Part shown: positions 8,070 to 16,011 of the stretch, piece by piece
Layout: every line of letters begins with the position of its first letter
How positions within the stretch are numbered: position 1 is the stretch's first letter
DNA from: Mucilaginibacter gotjawali
GTDB taxonomy: Bacteria > Bacteroidota > Bacteroidia > Sphingobacteriales > Sphingobacteriaceae
DNA length: 64,000 nt
Direction of reading: 5' to 3'
Assembly: GCF_002355435.1 (NCBI RefSeq)
Contig: NZ_AP017313.1
Coordinates: 1,364,001-1,428,000, forward strand
The notes under the pieces: generated by a model
Seen by the model: the letters and a program-made list of their open reading frames with translations, nothing else
Told to the model about the DNA's origin: nothing
Database searches by the model: none
Position numbers and translations under genes: made by a program

Positions 8070-10625
8070 ATGAATAAATTTCTTTTTGCTCTTATTTTCT
8101 CTATAATGAGTACCGCTGCACTGGCGCAGATATCGAGCCAGCCGAGGTATTCGCTGTCAAAATCAAGTTTACCGGCTGATAGTTTAAGTTACCTTGAACC
8201 GAAAGATTATATTATTGGGGGGGTTACCATTTCGGGAACCAAGAACCTTGATAAAGATGTATTGCTTACTATATCAAAGTTAAGTAAGGGCGACAAGATC
8301 AATTTGCCGGGTGAAGCGAATGCCAATGTGATTAAAAACCTTTACTCGCAGGGCTTGTTTGACGATGTGCAGTTAAACATCACCAAAGTAAACCTGGATA
8401 CCATATACCTTGAAATTGTGGTGGTGGAGCGCCCCCGTTTATCGCGCATGCACCTCAGCGGTATCCGTAAAGGTGAAATTGAAGATGTTGAAAAACTTTT
8501 ATCAGACAAAACCGGTAAAATTGTAAACCAGAACCTGCTAAGCACCACTTCGGCCATCATTAAAAAACACTTTAATGAAAAAGGTTTCCTGAATACAACG
8601 GTTACTATAAAACAAAAGAAGGATCCGGGAGACGCTAATAGCGTAATATTAAATATTGCTATTGATAAAAAGCAAAAAGTAATGATTACCGAAGTTTCCT
8701 TTGAGGGAAACAAGGCTTTTTCGGAAAGACAACTTCGCAAATACCTTAAAAAGACCCGTACCCGTAAGTTTTATAACCTTTTTGGCTCGCGCAAGTTCAA
8801 ACAGGACAAATACGATGAGGATAAGAAAAGCCTGATCACCGAAATGCAGGATAAAGGCTACAGGGATGCCGAATTGATAAGTGATACTGTATTTAAAACC
8901 GGCGAAAATACTGTTGGTATAAAAATTAAATTGTTTGAGGGCCATAAATATTTCTTCGGTAATATCAAATGGTCGGGCAACGCCAAATATCCTTCTGAAA
9001 TCCTGGGCAAGATCTTAAAGCTAAGAAAAGGCGATGTTTTTAGCGAGGATGAGTTAAATAAAAGGTTAACCGGGCCAACCCCGAACGACGATGATATTTC
9101 ATCTTTCTATCTGAACGATGGTTACCTTACTTACCAGGCCGACCCGGTACAAACAAAAATTTATAATGATACTGTCGACCTTGACATCAGGGTTTACGAA
9201 GGGCCGCAGTATACCATTAACCGGGTAATGCTGAAAGGAAACGATGTAACCAACGATAAAGTGGTGATGCGTGAGATCAAGACTAAACCCGGGCAGAAAT
9301 TCAATAAAGCATTATTGATCCGCAGTACCCGTGAAATTGGCCAGCTGGGAAATTTCGACGAGCAAAAAACTGAACCGAAGCCAACCAATATCAATCCGCA
9401 GGATGGTACTGTTGACATTGTATATAACGTAGTTGAAAAACCTTCGGACCAGATCGAACTTTCGGGCGGTTTTGGCGGTGGCCAGCTGGTAGGTACGCTG
9501 GGCTTAACGTTCAATAACTTTTCGTTAAAAAATATTTTCCACCTGAAAGATTACAAACCATTGCCAAAAGGCGATGGCCAGAAATTAAGTTTAAGAGGTC
9601 AGTCAAGCGGGCGTACCTATCAGAATTTCTCGTTCACCTTTACTGAACCATGGTTGGGCGGTAAAAAACCAATTTATTTTGCGTTGTCAGCCTATACCCA
9701 GTTAAGTTCAACCGGGCAATATTACGCGCTTACCAACCCTCTGTACAATAAATTAAGGATCAACGGTGTAGGTGTTACGCTGGGTAAACGTTTAAACTGG
9801 CCTGATAATTATTTCCAGCTGAACTACTCACTAAATTACGACCACTACAACCTGGATAATTATACCGGTTACCTGTTTTCAAACGGTACCTCAAATAACA
9901 TTAAACTAACGCAGGAACTAAGCCGTAACTCGCTTGATGCACCTATTTATCCAACCAGTGGTTCAAACATTAAGTTAACATTACAGGGAACGCCTCCTTA
10001 CTCCTTGTTTAATAATATCGACTATAAGATAGCTACGCAAGAACAGATTTATCACTTTGTTGAATATTACAAAGTTAAATACGATGCGCAATGGTTCCAG
10101 CGGATCACCGGTAAACTGGTATTAATGTCGCAGATCAGGTTTGGATTTTTGGGCGAGTATAACTCGGCTGTTCCTGCCTCTCCGTTCGAACGCTTTAAAG
10201 TGGGCGGCGATGGTATGGCAAGTTACCAGTTTTTGCAGGGTAGTGATATTGTGGGCTTAAGAGGTTACCAGAATTTTACCATTATCCCGGTCGGTACCAA
10301 CTATACTGCTGACACTAACCCGGGCAGTACCATTTACAATAAATACACCTTTGAGCTGCGGCACCCGGTGATACAAAGTCAATCGGCCACTATTTTTGCT
10401 TTAGTTTTTGCTGAAGGCGGAAATGTTTGGAATTCTTTTGATAAATTTGATCCGTTTAACGTAAGGCGCTCAGCAGGTGTTGGAGTTAGGGTATTTTTAC
10501 CTATTTTTGGCTTGCTTGGTTTGGATTATGGTTATGGTTTTGATGCAATACCGGGTATACCGAGCGCAAACAAAGGCCAGTTTAGCTTCTCCATCAGCCA
10601 AAGCTTAAACGGCGGGTTTAATTAA
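8070..10625 (+). CDS. bamA: Outer membrane protein assembly factor BamA
   Basis: An Omp85-family protein of 851 residues that inserts beta-barrel proteins into the outer membrane. A signal peptide (about 1-19, ending ALA-Q) is followed by POTRA repeats with GVTISGTKNLDK, VSFEGNKAFSE and VMLKGNDVTND strand starts. A C-terminal barrel begins around residue 470 (IELSGGFGGGQ) and includes the surface motif VGLRGYQN. The next two genes encode Skp/OmpH-like periplasmic chaperones, the usual partners. Bases 8801-8860, encoding parts of residues 244-264 in a POTRA domain, reappear unchanged in the intergenic hairpin at 63692-63751. Confidence 0.96.
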   Translation: MNKFLFALIFSIMSTAALAQISSQPRYSLSKSSLPADSLSYLEPKDYIIGGVTISGTKNLDKDVLLTISKLSKGDKINLPGEANANVIKNLYSQGLFDDVQLNITKVNLDTIYLEIVVVERPRLSRMHLSGIRKGEIEDVEKLLSDKTGKIVNQNLLSTTSAIIKKHFNEKGFLNTTVTIKQKKDPGDANSVILNIAIDKKQKVMITEVSFEGNKAFSERQLRKYLKKTRTRKFYNLFGSRKFKQDKYDEDKKSLITEMQDKGYRDAELISDTVFKTGENTVGIKIKLFEGHKYFFGNIKWSGNAKYPSEILGKILKLRKGDVFSEDELNKRLTGPTPNDDDISSFYLNDGYLTYQADPVQTKIYNDTVDLDIRVYEGPQYTINRVMLKGNDVTNDKVVMREIKTKPGQKFNKALLIRSTREIGQLGNFDEQKTEPKPTNINPQDGTVDIVYNVVEKPSDQIELSGGFGGGQLVGTLGLTFNNFSLKNIFHLKDYKPLPKGDGQKLSLRGQSSGRTYQNFSFTFTEPWLGGKKPIYFALSAYTQLSSTGQYYALTNPLYNKLRINGVGVTLGKRLNWPDNYFQLNYSLNYDHYNLDNYTGYLFSNGTSNNIKLTQELSRNSLDAPIYPTSGSNIKLTLQGTPPYSLFNNIDYKIATQEQIYHFVEYYKVKYDAQWFQRITGKLVLMSQIRFGFLGEYNSAVPASPFERFKVGGDGMASYQFLQGSDIVGLRGYQNFTIIPVGTNYTADTNPGSTIYNKYTFELRHPVIQSQSATIFALVFAEGGNVWNSFDKFDPFNVRRSAGVGVRVFLPIFGLLGLDYGYGFDAIPGIPSANKGQFSFSISQSLNGGFN

Positions 10626-10642
10626 TTGGCAAAATAATTGCA

Positions 10643-11185
10643 ATGAAGAAAATACTCCTGGTGCTGTGTTTTACGTTAGTAGCTGTAACAACGGCGTGGG
10701 CCCAGCGTTTAGCTTATGTTGATTCGGACTATATTTTAAAACAAATGCCCGAATACGCATCGGCCCAAAGGCAGCTGGAAGCACTTTCGCAGCAATGGCA
10801 AAAAGAAGTTGACCAGCGCTACCAGGAAATTGACCGCTTGTACAAAGCCTACCAGGCAGATGAAGTGCTGATGACTGCGGATATGAAGAAAAGGCGCCAG
10901 GCCGAAATTGATGATAAAGAGAAAAGTGCAAAGGAATTTCAGCGGCAAAAGTTTGGACCCGATGGGGAATTAACGCAACGCAGCAACGCAGCAATTAAAC
11001 CCATACAGGAAAAAATGACTAAAGCGATACAAGCAGTTGCCGAAACTGATAACATCGACATGATTTTTGACAAGAACAGCGAAATAATGATGCTGTATGC
11101 TAGCCCGAGGTATGATAAAAGTGATGATGTGATCAAAAAACTGGGTTTAAAGCCGGCTGCTGCCACCACCCAAAAGAAAAATTAA
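10643..11185 (+). CDS. OmpH/Skp family periplasmic chaperone
   Basis: A 180-residue protein with a signal peptide (MKKILLVLCFTLVAVTTAWA, then QR) and RLAYVDSDYILKQMPEY, the typical first strand of OmpH/Skp proteins. A long charged coiled-coil region rich in Gln, Lys and Glu follows, then a C-terminal strand with IDMIFDKNS. The family holds unfolded outer-membrane proteins in the periplasm. It starts 17 bases after bamA and is followed by a second paralogue, so the three are probably co-transcribed. Confidence 0.92.
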   Translation: MKKILLVLCFTLVAVTTAWAQRLAYVDSDYILKQMPEYASAQRQLEALSQQWQKEVDQRYQEIDRLYKAYQADEVLMTADMKKRRQAEIDDKEKSAKEFQRQKFGPDGELTQRSNAAIKPIQEKMTKAIQAVAETDNIDMIFDKNSEIMMLYASPRYDKSDDVIKKLGLKPAAATTQKKN

Positions 11186-11238
11186 AATTTTATTAGTATT
11201 TATAATCCCACTATTTTTAAACACAGAAAAAACAAAAA

Positions 11239-11754
11239 ATGAAAAGAGTATTTAAAGTTGCTTTAGTTGCAGTATGCATTTTATTTGTAGGCAACTTTGC
11301 CAAAGCACAAACCAAGATCGGTTATATTAATTTCGGTGAACTGGTTCGCAATATGCCCGAATTCAAAACCGTTCAAACCTCGATAGAAAGCTATCAGAAA
11401 CAGTTTGTTGATCAACTCACTGTTATGAACAATGAATATCAGCAAAAAGGAAAAGAATACCAGGCTACTCAGGGCAGTATGACTGATGCCATCCGTTCAG
11501 CAAAACAAGCTGAATTAGCTGATATCCAAAAACGCATGCAGGATTACAATACTGATGCACAGCAAAAAGTTGACGCAAAAAGCAACGAGCTGATCAAACC
11601 GATCACTGATAAAGCTAAAGCGGCTGTTTCGCAGGTTGCAAAAGCTAAGGGTTATACTTATGTTTTGGACTCTTCACAAGGATCTCCAATATTGGTTTCG
11701 CCTGACGGTGACGATTTGATGCCTGCTGTAAAAGCCTCATTAGGTTTAAAATAA
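11239..11754 (+). CDS. OmpH/Skp family periplasmic chaperone, second paralogue
   Basis: The 171-residue product has a signal peptide ending AKAQ and TKIGYINFGELVRNMPEF, parallel to the preceding gene. A helical central region and YTYVLDSSQGSP near the end follow. It is probably a second Skp-like chaperone working with BamA; tandem skp genes are common in this phylum. A strong terminator follows at 11777-11809, closing the uppS-bamA-skp-skp unit. Confidence 0.92.
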   Translation: MKRVFKVALVAVCILFVGNFAKAQTKIGYINFGELVRNMPEFKTVQTSIESYQKQFVDQLTVMNNEYQQKGKEYQATQGSMTDAIRSAKQAELADIQKRMQDYNTDAQQKVDAKSNELIKPITDKAKAAVSQVAKAKGYTYVLDSSQGSPILVSPDGDDLMPAVKASLGLK

Positions 11755-11776
11755 TATAAAATATTGCTAACCACAT

Positions 11777-11809
11777 AAAAAGCGCCCCCAAATTCGGGGC
11801 GCTTTTTTT
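11777..11809 (+). terminator. Strong intrinsic terminator after the skp pair
   Basis: AAAAAGCGCCCC pairs perfectly with GGGGCGCTTTTT around a seven-base loop and runs into a T-tract. Confidence 0.92.
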
Positions 11810-11821
11810 ATTTTTGTGCCG

Positions 11822-12655
11822 ATGTTTGATAATAAACCTATTGGGATCTTTGATTCGGGATTTGGAGGACTTACCGTTTTCCGGTCCATTCTTCAGCAAT
11901 TGCCCGACCATGATTATATCTACCTGGGCGACACCGCCCGGGCGCCTTATGGTAACCGTTCGTTTCAAACCATTCATCAATATACCTGGGAGTGCGTTAA
12001 ATGGCTGTTTGAACAAGGCTGCCCGCTGGTGATCCTTGCCTGCAACACGGCCTCTGCGAAAGCGCTGCGCACCATACAACAAAAGGATCTTTTAAATGAA
12101 GATCCGGCAAAACGGGTGCTCGGTGTGATAAGGCCTACTGCTGAAGTTGTCGGGAATTATACAAAAACAAAAGAAATAGGTGTGCTGGGCACCAAAGGAA
12201 CCATCCAGTCTGGCTCCTACCTTATTGAGATAGACCATTTTTTCCCCGATGTAAAAGTTTACCAGCAGGCCTGCCCGCTTTGGGTGCCGCTGATTGAGAA
12301 CGGCGAGCACGACAAACCCGGCGCCGATTACTTCGTAAAAAAATACCTGGACCAGGTTTTGGCCCAATCCCCACATATTGATACCTTATTGCTGGCCTGT
12401 ACGCATTATCCTTTGTTGCTGGAAAAGATTAAGGCCTATTTGCCCGACGGCATACAGGCGATAGCACAAGGTGATATTGTAGCCAAAAGCCTGGTTGATT
12501 ACCTGCAACGGCATCCCGAAATGGAAAACAGCCTGTCTAACAACAGTACTCAAAGGTTTTTTACCACGACCGATGATACAGCTGATTTTGATCATTATGC
12601 CGAAATCTTCTTTGGAGAGCCGGTAAAATCGGCGTTTGCTGAGGTGAAATATTAA
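11822..12655 (+). CDS. murI: Glutamate racemase
   Basis: MurI converts L- to D-glutamate for peptidoglycan in the cytosol. The start GIFDSGFGGLTV carries the conserved Asp-Ser pair. YLGDTARAPYGN, the first catalytic Cys in LACNTASA and the second in LLACTHYPLL are all present, and the length (277 aa) is normal. I chose ATG 11822 over the in-frame GTG at 11816. It begins just after the terminator of the skp unit, and TATTTTTG at 11809-11816 could serve as its -7 box, but that would leave almost no leader. Confidence 0.95.
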   Translation: MFDNKPIGIFDSGFGGLTVFRSILQQLPDHDYIYLGDTARAPYGNRSFQTIHQYTWECVKWLFEQGCPLVILACNTASAKALRTIQQKDLLNEDPAKRVLGVIRPTAEVVGNYTKTKEIGVLGTKGTIQSGSYLIEIDHFFPDVKVYQQACPLWVPLIENGEHDKPGADYFVKKYLDQVLAQSPHIDTLLLACTHYPLLLEKIKAYLPDGIQAIAQGDIVAKSLVDYLQRHPEMENSLSNNSTQRFFTTTDDTADFDHYAEIFFGEPVKSAFAEVKY

Positions 12656-12803
12656 GTAGGTTGATTAAGTTGATTAGGAGAGTGGTTGATTAAGTTTTTT
12701 ATTTTTTTACTACTTAATCAACCCAATCTAACCCAATCAACTGAAAATTCTTCTATTCCTACCAACTTAATCAACTATTCAAACAATCCAACCCAATCAA
12801 CTC
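12656..12803. repeat. Short-word inverted element, TTGATTAAG words
   Basis: The left arm (12656-12696) repeats TTGATTAAG and TTGATTAGG; the right arm (12711-12742 and 12761-12803) repeats CTTAATCAAC and CCCAATCAAC. It fills the gap between murI and nuoH. The same words recur at 48132-48300. Confidence 0.8.
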
Positions 12804-12812
12804 AAAATTTAT

Positions 12813-12820
12813 TAAGTTTG
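12813..12820 (+). promoter_or_regulatory. -7 box (TAAGTTTG) for nuoH
   Basis: TAnnTTTG match directly downstream of the word-repeat element, 16 bases before the TTG start of nuoH. No -33 element is seen, and the leader would be very short. Confidence 0.4.
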
Positions 12821-12836
12821 CAGCAAAGCAAAAGGG

Positions 12837-13907
12837 TTGAACTTTTATCTCACATATTTTATTGTCGCGATAGGCTTATTTGGCTTTTCAGCAGTGTTTG
12901 CCCTGTTCGGTGTTTATGCCGAGCGTAAAGTTTCTGCTTTTATACAGGATCGGCTGGGCCCAACAGAAACGGGTAAGTTCGGCAGTTTGCAAACTGTTGC
13001 TGATATATTGAAAATGCTTCAAAAGGAGCTCATCACCCCGGCAGCCGCAGATAAGCTGCTGTTTATGATGGCGCCCGGAATTATTTTTATCGCAGTTTAC
13101 CTCGGCTTTGCCGTGTTGCCCTGGGGGCCTGGCTTGGCCCCATCCAGCCTGAATTTAGGGCTGTATTATATATTCGCGGTACTCTCTATCGAAACCCTTG
13201 GCATTTTAATGGCCGGCTGGGGATCCAATAATAAATTTTCCATACTGGGGGCCATGCGCTCTGCCGCGCAGATCATTTCGTACGAGATCCCGGCAGGCTT
13301 TGCAATCATCTCCGTGGTGATGATCGCCCAAAGCCTTAACCTGCAGGTGATCTCGGCACAGCAGGGGATCATGGCATCCGAAAAAATCACTTTTGCAGGG
13401 TTTTGGGATGTATCCAACATCGGTGGCATTTTTGCCTGGAATGTTTTCAGGGCGCCCCACTTGCTCATCGCTTTTGTGATCTATTTTATCGCCTCGCTGG
13501 CCGAAAGTAACCGTGCGCCTTTTGATATCCCCGAAGCAGAATCGGAGTTGGTGGCAGGATTTCATACTGAATATACCGGCTTAAGATTCGCTTTTGTATT
13601 TTTGGCAGAATATTCCATGATGTTTTTGGTGTCGATGATAGCCGTGGTGCTTTTTTTAGGCGCATGGAACACGCCTCTGCCAAATATAGGCGCTGTACAA
13701 TTGGCCAACTGGACTACCGGCGCCGCATGGGGCATATTATGGATAGCGATAAAAACACTGGCATTGGTAGGCGTACAAATGTGGATCAGGTGGACCCTGC
13801 CGCGTTTCAGGGTTGACCAGCTGATGAATTTTTGCTGGAAGGTATTAACCCCCACCGCATTTGTTTGTATGCTGATATCGGGGCTATGGAGGATATTTTT
13901 AATGTAG
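12837..13907 (+). CDS. nuoH: NADH-quinone oxidoreductase subunit H
   Basis: This membrane subunit of complex I joins the peripheral arm to the proton pumps and lines the quinone site. The 356-residue protein has about eight membrane segments. It shows the family motifs YAERKVSAFIQDRLGP near the N-terminus, SYEIPAG, and ESNRAPFDIPEAESELVAG with its acidic quinone-site residues. The only reasonable start is TTG 12837, because an in-frame stop lies 24 bases upstream. It is the first of a nuoHIJKLMN series; no nuoA-G genes precede it here, so the peripheral-arm subunits must be encoded elsewhere. Confidence 0.95.
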   Translation: MNFYLTYFIVAIGLFGFSAVFALFGVYAERKVSAFIQDRLGPTETGKFGSLQTVADILKMLQKELITPAAADKLLFMMAPGIIFIAVYLGFAVLPWGPGLAPSSLNLGLYYIFAVLSIETLGILMAGWGSNNKFSILGAMRSAAQIISYEIPAGFAIISVVMIAQSLNLQVISAQQGIMASEKITFAGFWDVSNIGGIFAWNVFRAPHLLIAFVIYFIASLAESNRAPFDIPEAESELVAGFHTEYTGLRFAFVFLAEYSMMFLVSMIAVVLFLGAWNTPLPNIGAVQLANWTTGAAWGILWIAIKTLALVGVQMWIRWTLPRFRVDQLMNFCWKVLTPTAFVCMLISGLWRIFLM

Positions 13908-14019
13908 TTCATTGGTTCACCGGTTCATTTGTTCATTAGTAGATAGCGCAATTAGCTATCGAACAGATGAGTTGCCAAAACCCCACCAATGAACTAATGA
14001 GCTAATGAACTAATGAACA
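13908..14019. repeat. Short-word inverted element, TTCATTAG/TAATGAAC words
   Basis: The left arm (13908-13940) repeats GGTTCATT-like words. A small hairpin GATAGC/GCTATC sits in the middle (13942-13960). The right arm (13986-14019) is a tandem of the 8-base word TAATGAAC. The start codon of nuoI (14013) is part of the last copy. Confidence 0.85.
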
Positions 14020-14600
14020 ATATAATAAAAGGTTTTACTACGGCATTTAAGGGATTAAGCATCACCTTCAGGCATCTTTTTGCCTCGCATAAAAAGCGGG
14101 ACATATTGCCGGCAAGTGATACCAACTACTTTAAAAACCTTGAAGGTGGAACCAACACCATTCAATACCCGCATCAAAAACTGCCGATCCCCGAAGTGGG
14201 GCGGTACCAGTTGGAGGTGGAGATGGATGATTGTATTGTATGCGATCTTTGCGCTAAAATTTGCCCGGTAAGCTGTATCGATATTGAATCCATTAAAGCG
14301 ACGGAAGCGATCGGGCAAACCTCTGACGGTACCACCAAAAGATTATATGCGGCGAAGTTTGATATCGATATGGCCAAATGCATGTACTGCGGACTGTGTA
14401 CCATTGTTTGCCCTACCGAATGTATTGTAATGACCAACCAGTATGACCGTACTGTATTTGAACAAAAAGACCTTACCTATCAATTCTCGGATATGACGCC
14501 TGAAATGGCGGCAGAAAAGCGCCTGGAATTGGAACAGCAGCAGGCCGAGCGGGCAGCTGCCAAATTGGCTGCCATGCAAAAAAAGGAGGGCGGCGTATGA
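14013..14600 (+). CDS. nuoI: NADH-quinone oxidoreductase subunit I
   Basis: This iron-sulfur subunit carries electrons from the peripheral arm towards quinone. Two 4Fe-4S motifs are visible, CIVCDLCAKICPVSC and CMYCGLCTIVCPTEC, each with four Cys. The C-terminus is a Gln/Ala/Glu-rich helix. The start ATG lies within a tandem run of TAATGAAC words, so several ATG-AAC pairs precede it in other frames. It overlaps nuoJ by four bases (ATGA), implying translational coupling. Confidence 0.95.
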   Translation: MNNIIKGFTTAFKGLSITFRHLFASHKKRDILPASDTNYFKNLEGGTNTIQYPHQKLPIPEVGRYQLEVEMDDCIVCDLCAKICPVSCIDIESIKATEAIGQTSDGTTKRLYAAKFDIDMAKCMYCGLCTIVCPTECIVMTNQYDRTVFEQKDLTYQFSDMTPEMAAEKRLELEQQQAERAAAKLAAMQKKEGGV

Positions 14601-15145
14601 GCATGGTGCAATTTCTATTTTACCTGATGAGCTTTATCGCGCTCGCATCGGCAGTGTTTGTAGCAGCGACTAAGAATTTGGTCCGCTCCATTTTTATGTT
14701 TTTTATTACCCTGCTGGCGCTGGCCGGGCTGTATGTATTAGCCATGGCCGATTTTGTGGCGATAACACAAGTGGTAATTTACGTAGGCGGCATCCTGGTA
14801 CTGATCCTGTTTGCCTTTATGCTATCAGGAAAAGAGAATTTGAATTATATCGCGCAGCAACAAAATAAATTTATCAGCATCGGCAAACTGCCTGCGATAT
14901 TATTGGCTGCTTTGTTTTTGATTGTTCTGGTGAATGTTGCCATCAACATTCATCCCGACAGCCTGCCCTGGATAAAAAAATCGATAGCTTATAAAAACTA
15001 TATCCAGCCGGATGCTGCCATGACGGAAAACATCGGCGTAAACCTGATGACCCGGTATTTGCTGCCCTTTGAGGCGATCTCCATTTTATTGATGATCGCA
15101 CTGGTGGGCGCGGCGCATTTATCGCGAAAGGAGGCTAAGCCATGA
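14597..15145 (+). CDS. nuoJ: NADH-quinone oxidoreductase subunit J
   Basis: A 182-residue membrane subunit with five predicted helices, beginning MVQFLFYLMSFIALASAVF. The conserved helix VAITQVVIYVGGILVLILFA is characteristic of NuoJ. Both ends overlap neighbouring nuo genes by four bases, so it is clearly part of the operon. Confidence 0.95.
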   Translation: MSMVQFLFYLMSFIALASAVFVAATKNLVRSIFMFFITLLALAGLYVLAMADFVAITQVVIYVGGILVLILFAFMLSGKENLNYIAQQQNKFISIGKLPAILLAALFLIVLVNVAINIHPDSLPWIKKSIAYKNYIQPDAAMTENIGVNLMTRYLLPFEAISILLMIALVGAAHLSRKEAKP

Positions 15146-15447
15146 TCAGTTTAACCGATTTTATGATAGTTAGCGCAGTATTGTTTTGCATCGGTTTGTA
15201 TATGATCGTATCCAGGCACAATGCTATCCAGATCCTTATCGGGATCGAACTGATGCTGAATGCCGCCATTTTAAACCTGGTCGCTTTCGGCCGTTTTGAT
15301 AGGATGGCCAACGGCGGGCAAATGTTCGCCCTATTTGCCATTGTTTTGGCAGCAGCAACCACAGCAGTGGCTTTGGCCATTATATTAAATGTGTACAAGC
15401 GGTACAAAACCATTGACCCGGGAAAGATTGATAATTTGAAGGATTGA
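15142..15447 (+). CDS. nuoK: NADH-quinone oxidoreductase subunit K
   Basis: A 101-residue, three-helix antiporter-like subunit. The conserved Glu residues lie in LIGIELMLNAAILN and in the preceding helices, as in other NuoK proteins. It overlaps nuoJ by four bases and is followed within five bases by a non-nuo gene (15452). Confidence 0.95.
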   Translation: MISLTDFMIVSAVLFCIGLYMIVSRHNAIQILIGIELMLNAAILNLVAFGRFDRMANGGQMFALFAIVLAAATTAVALAIILNVYKRYKTIDPGKIDNLKD

Positions 15448-15451
15448 AGAG

Positions 15452-16008
15452 ATGAAAAATATTTCAATGTTGATCCTTTGTTTTTTTGTGTCGGCGAATG
15501 TTTTTGCCCAGGGGATTGACTCGGTTCAAAAAGATACCTCAAAGCGCACTTCAATAGTTGATGCTCGCCCTATTGATAAATCTGTCAAACCTTTGGTTGT
15601 CGTAGATGGGCAAATCTATACGCGAAGTTTAGAACGCATTAATCCTGAAGATATTCTTGAAGTATCCATTTTAAAAGGCACTGAAGCCGGGAAAATTTAT
15701 GGGTCGAAAGGCATAAACGGGGTTGTTATTATTACAACTAAACGATATGCAACTATTCAATATGAAAAAAATTTAGTGCGTTTTCAAAAGAGTATAAGCA
15801 TTATGTTGATTCACTTAAATCAGACGATCAGCAAGTTACTTATGTGATAAACGGAGAATTTGTAGCTGGTAAAAATCGAAATGACGAGACTTCTCAATTG
15901 TATAATATCCCGGAGGAAAAAATCGAAGGTGTTGTGTTTAAAGAAAATCCATGGTACAATGGGTTGCCGAGTAAAAAGTATTTGTTAATAATAGCATCAA
16001 AAAAATAA
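15452..16008 (+). CDS. Small secreted SusC-plug-like protein, frameshifted as given
   Basis: A signal peptide (MKNISMLILCFFVSANVFAQ) precedes a segment like the plug domain of SusC/TonB-dependent receptors: PLVVVDGQIY, INPEDILEVSILKG and IYGSKGINGVVIITTK. As written the frame stops at 15847 (131 aa). Adding one A to the seven-A run at 15765-15771 joins it to a continuing frame ending at 16008 and gives a coherent 185-residue protein ending in LPSKKYLLIIASKK. No barrel follows, so it is a free-standing plug-like domain. It sits inside the nuo operon between nuoK and nuoL, ending three bases before nuoL. Its role there is unknown. Confidence 0.7.
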
Positions 16009-16011
16009 CCA

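Noticed and set aside
12686..12928. Open frame of 80 codons across the murI-nuoH gap
   Set aside because: Most of it is a translation of the repeated CTTAATCAAC words, and it overlaps nuoH in another frame.
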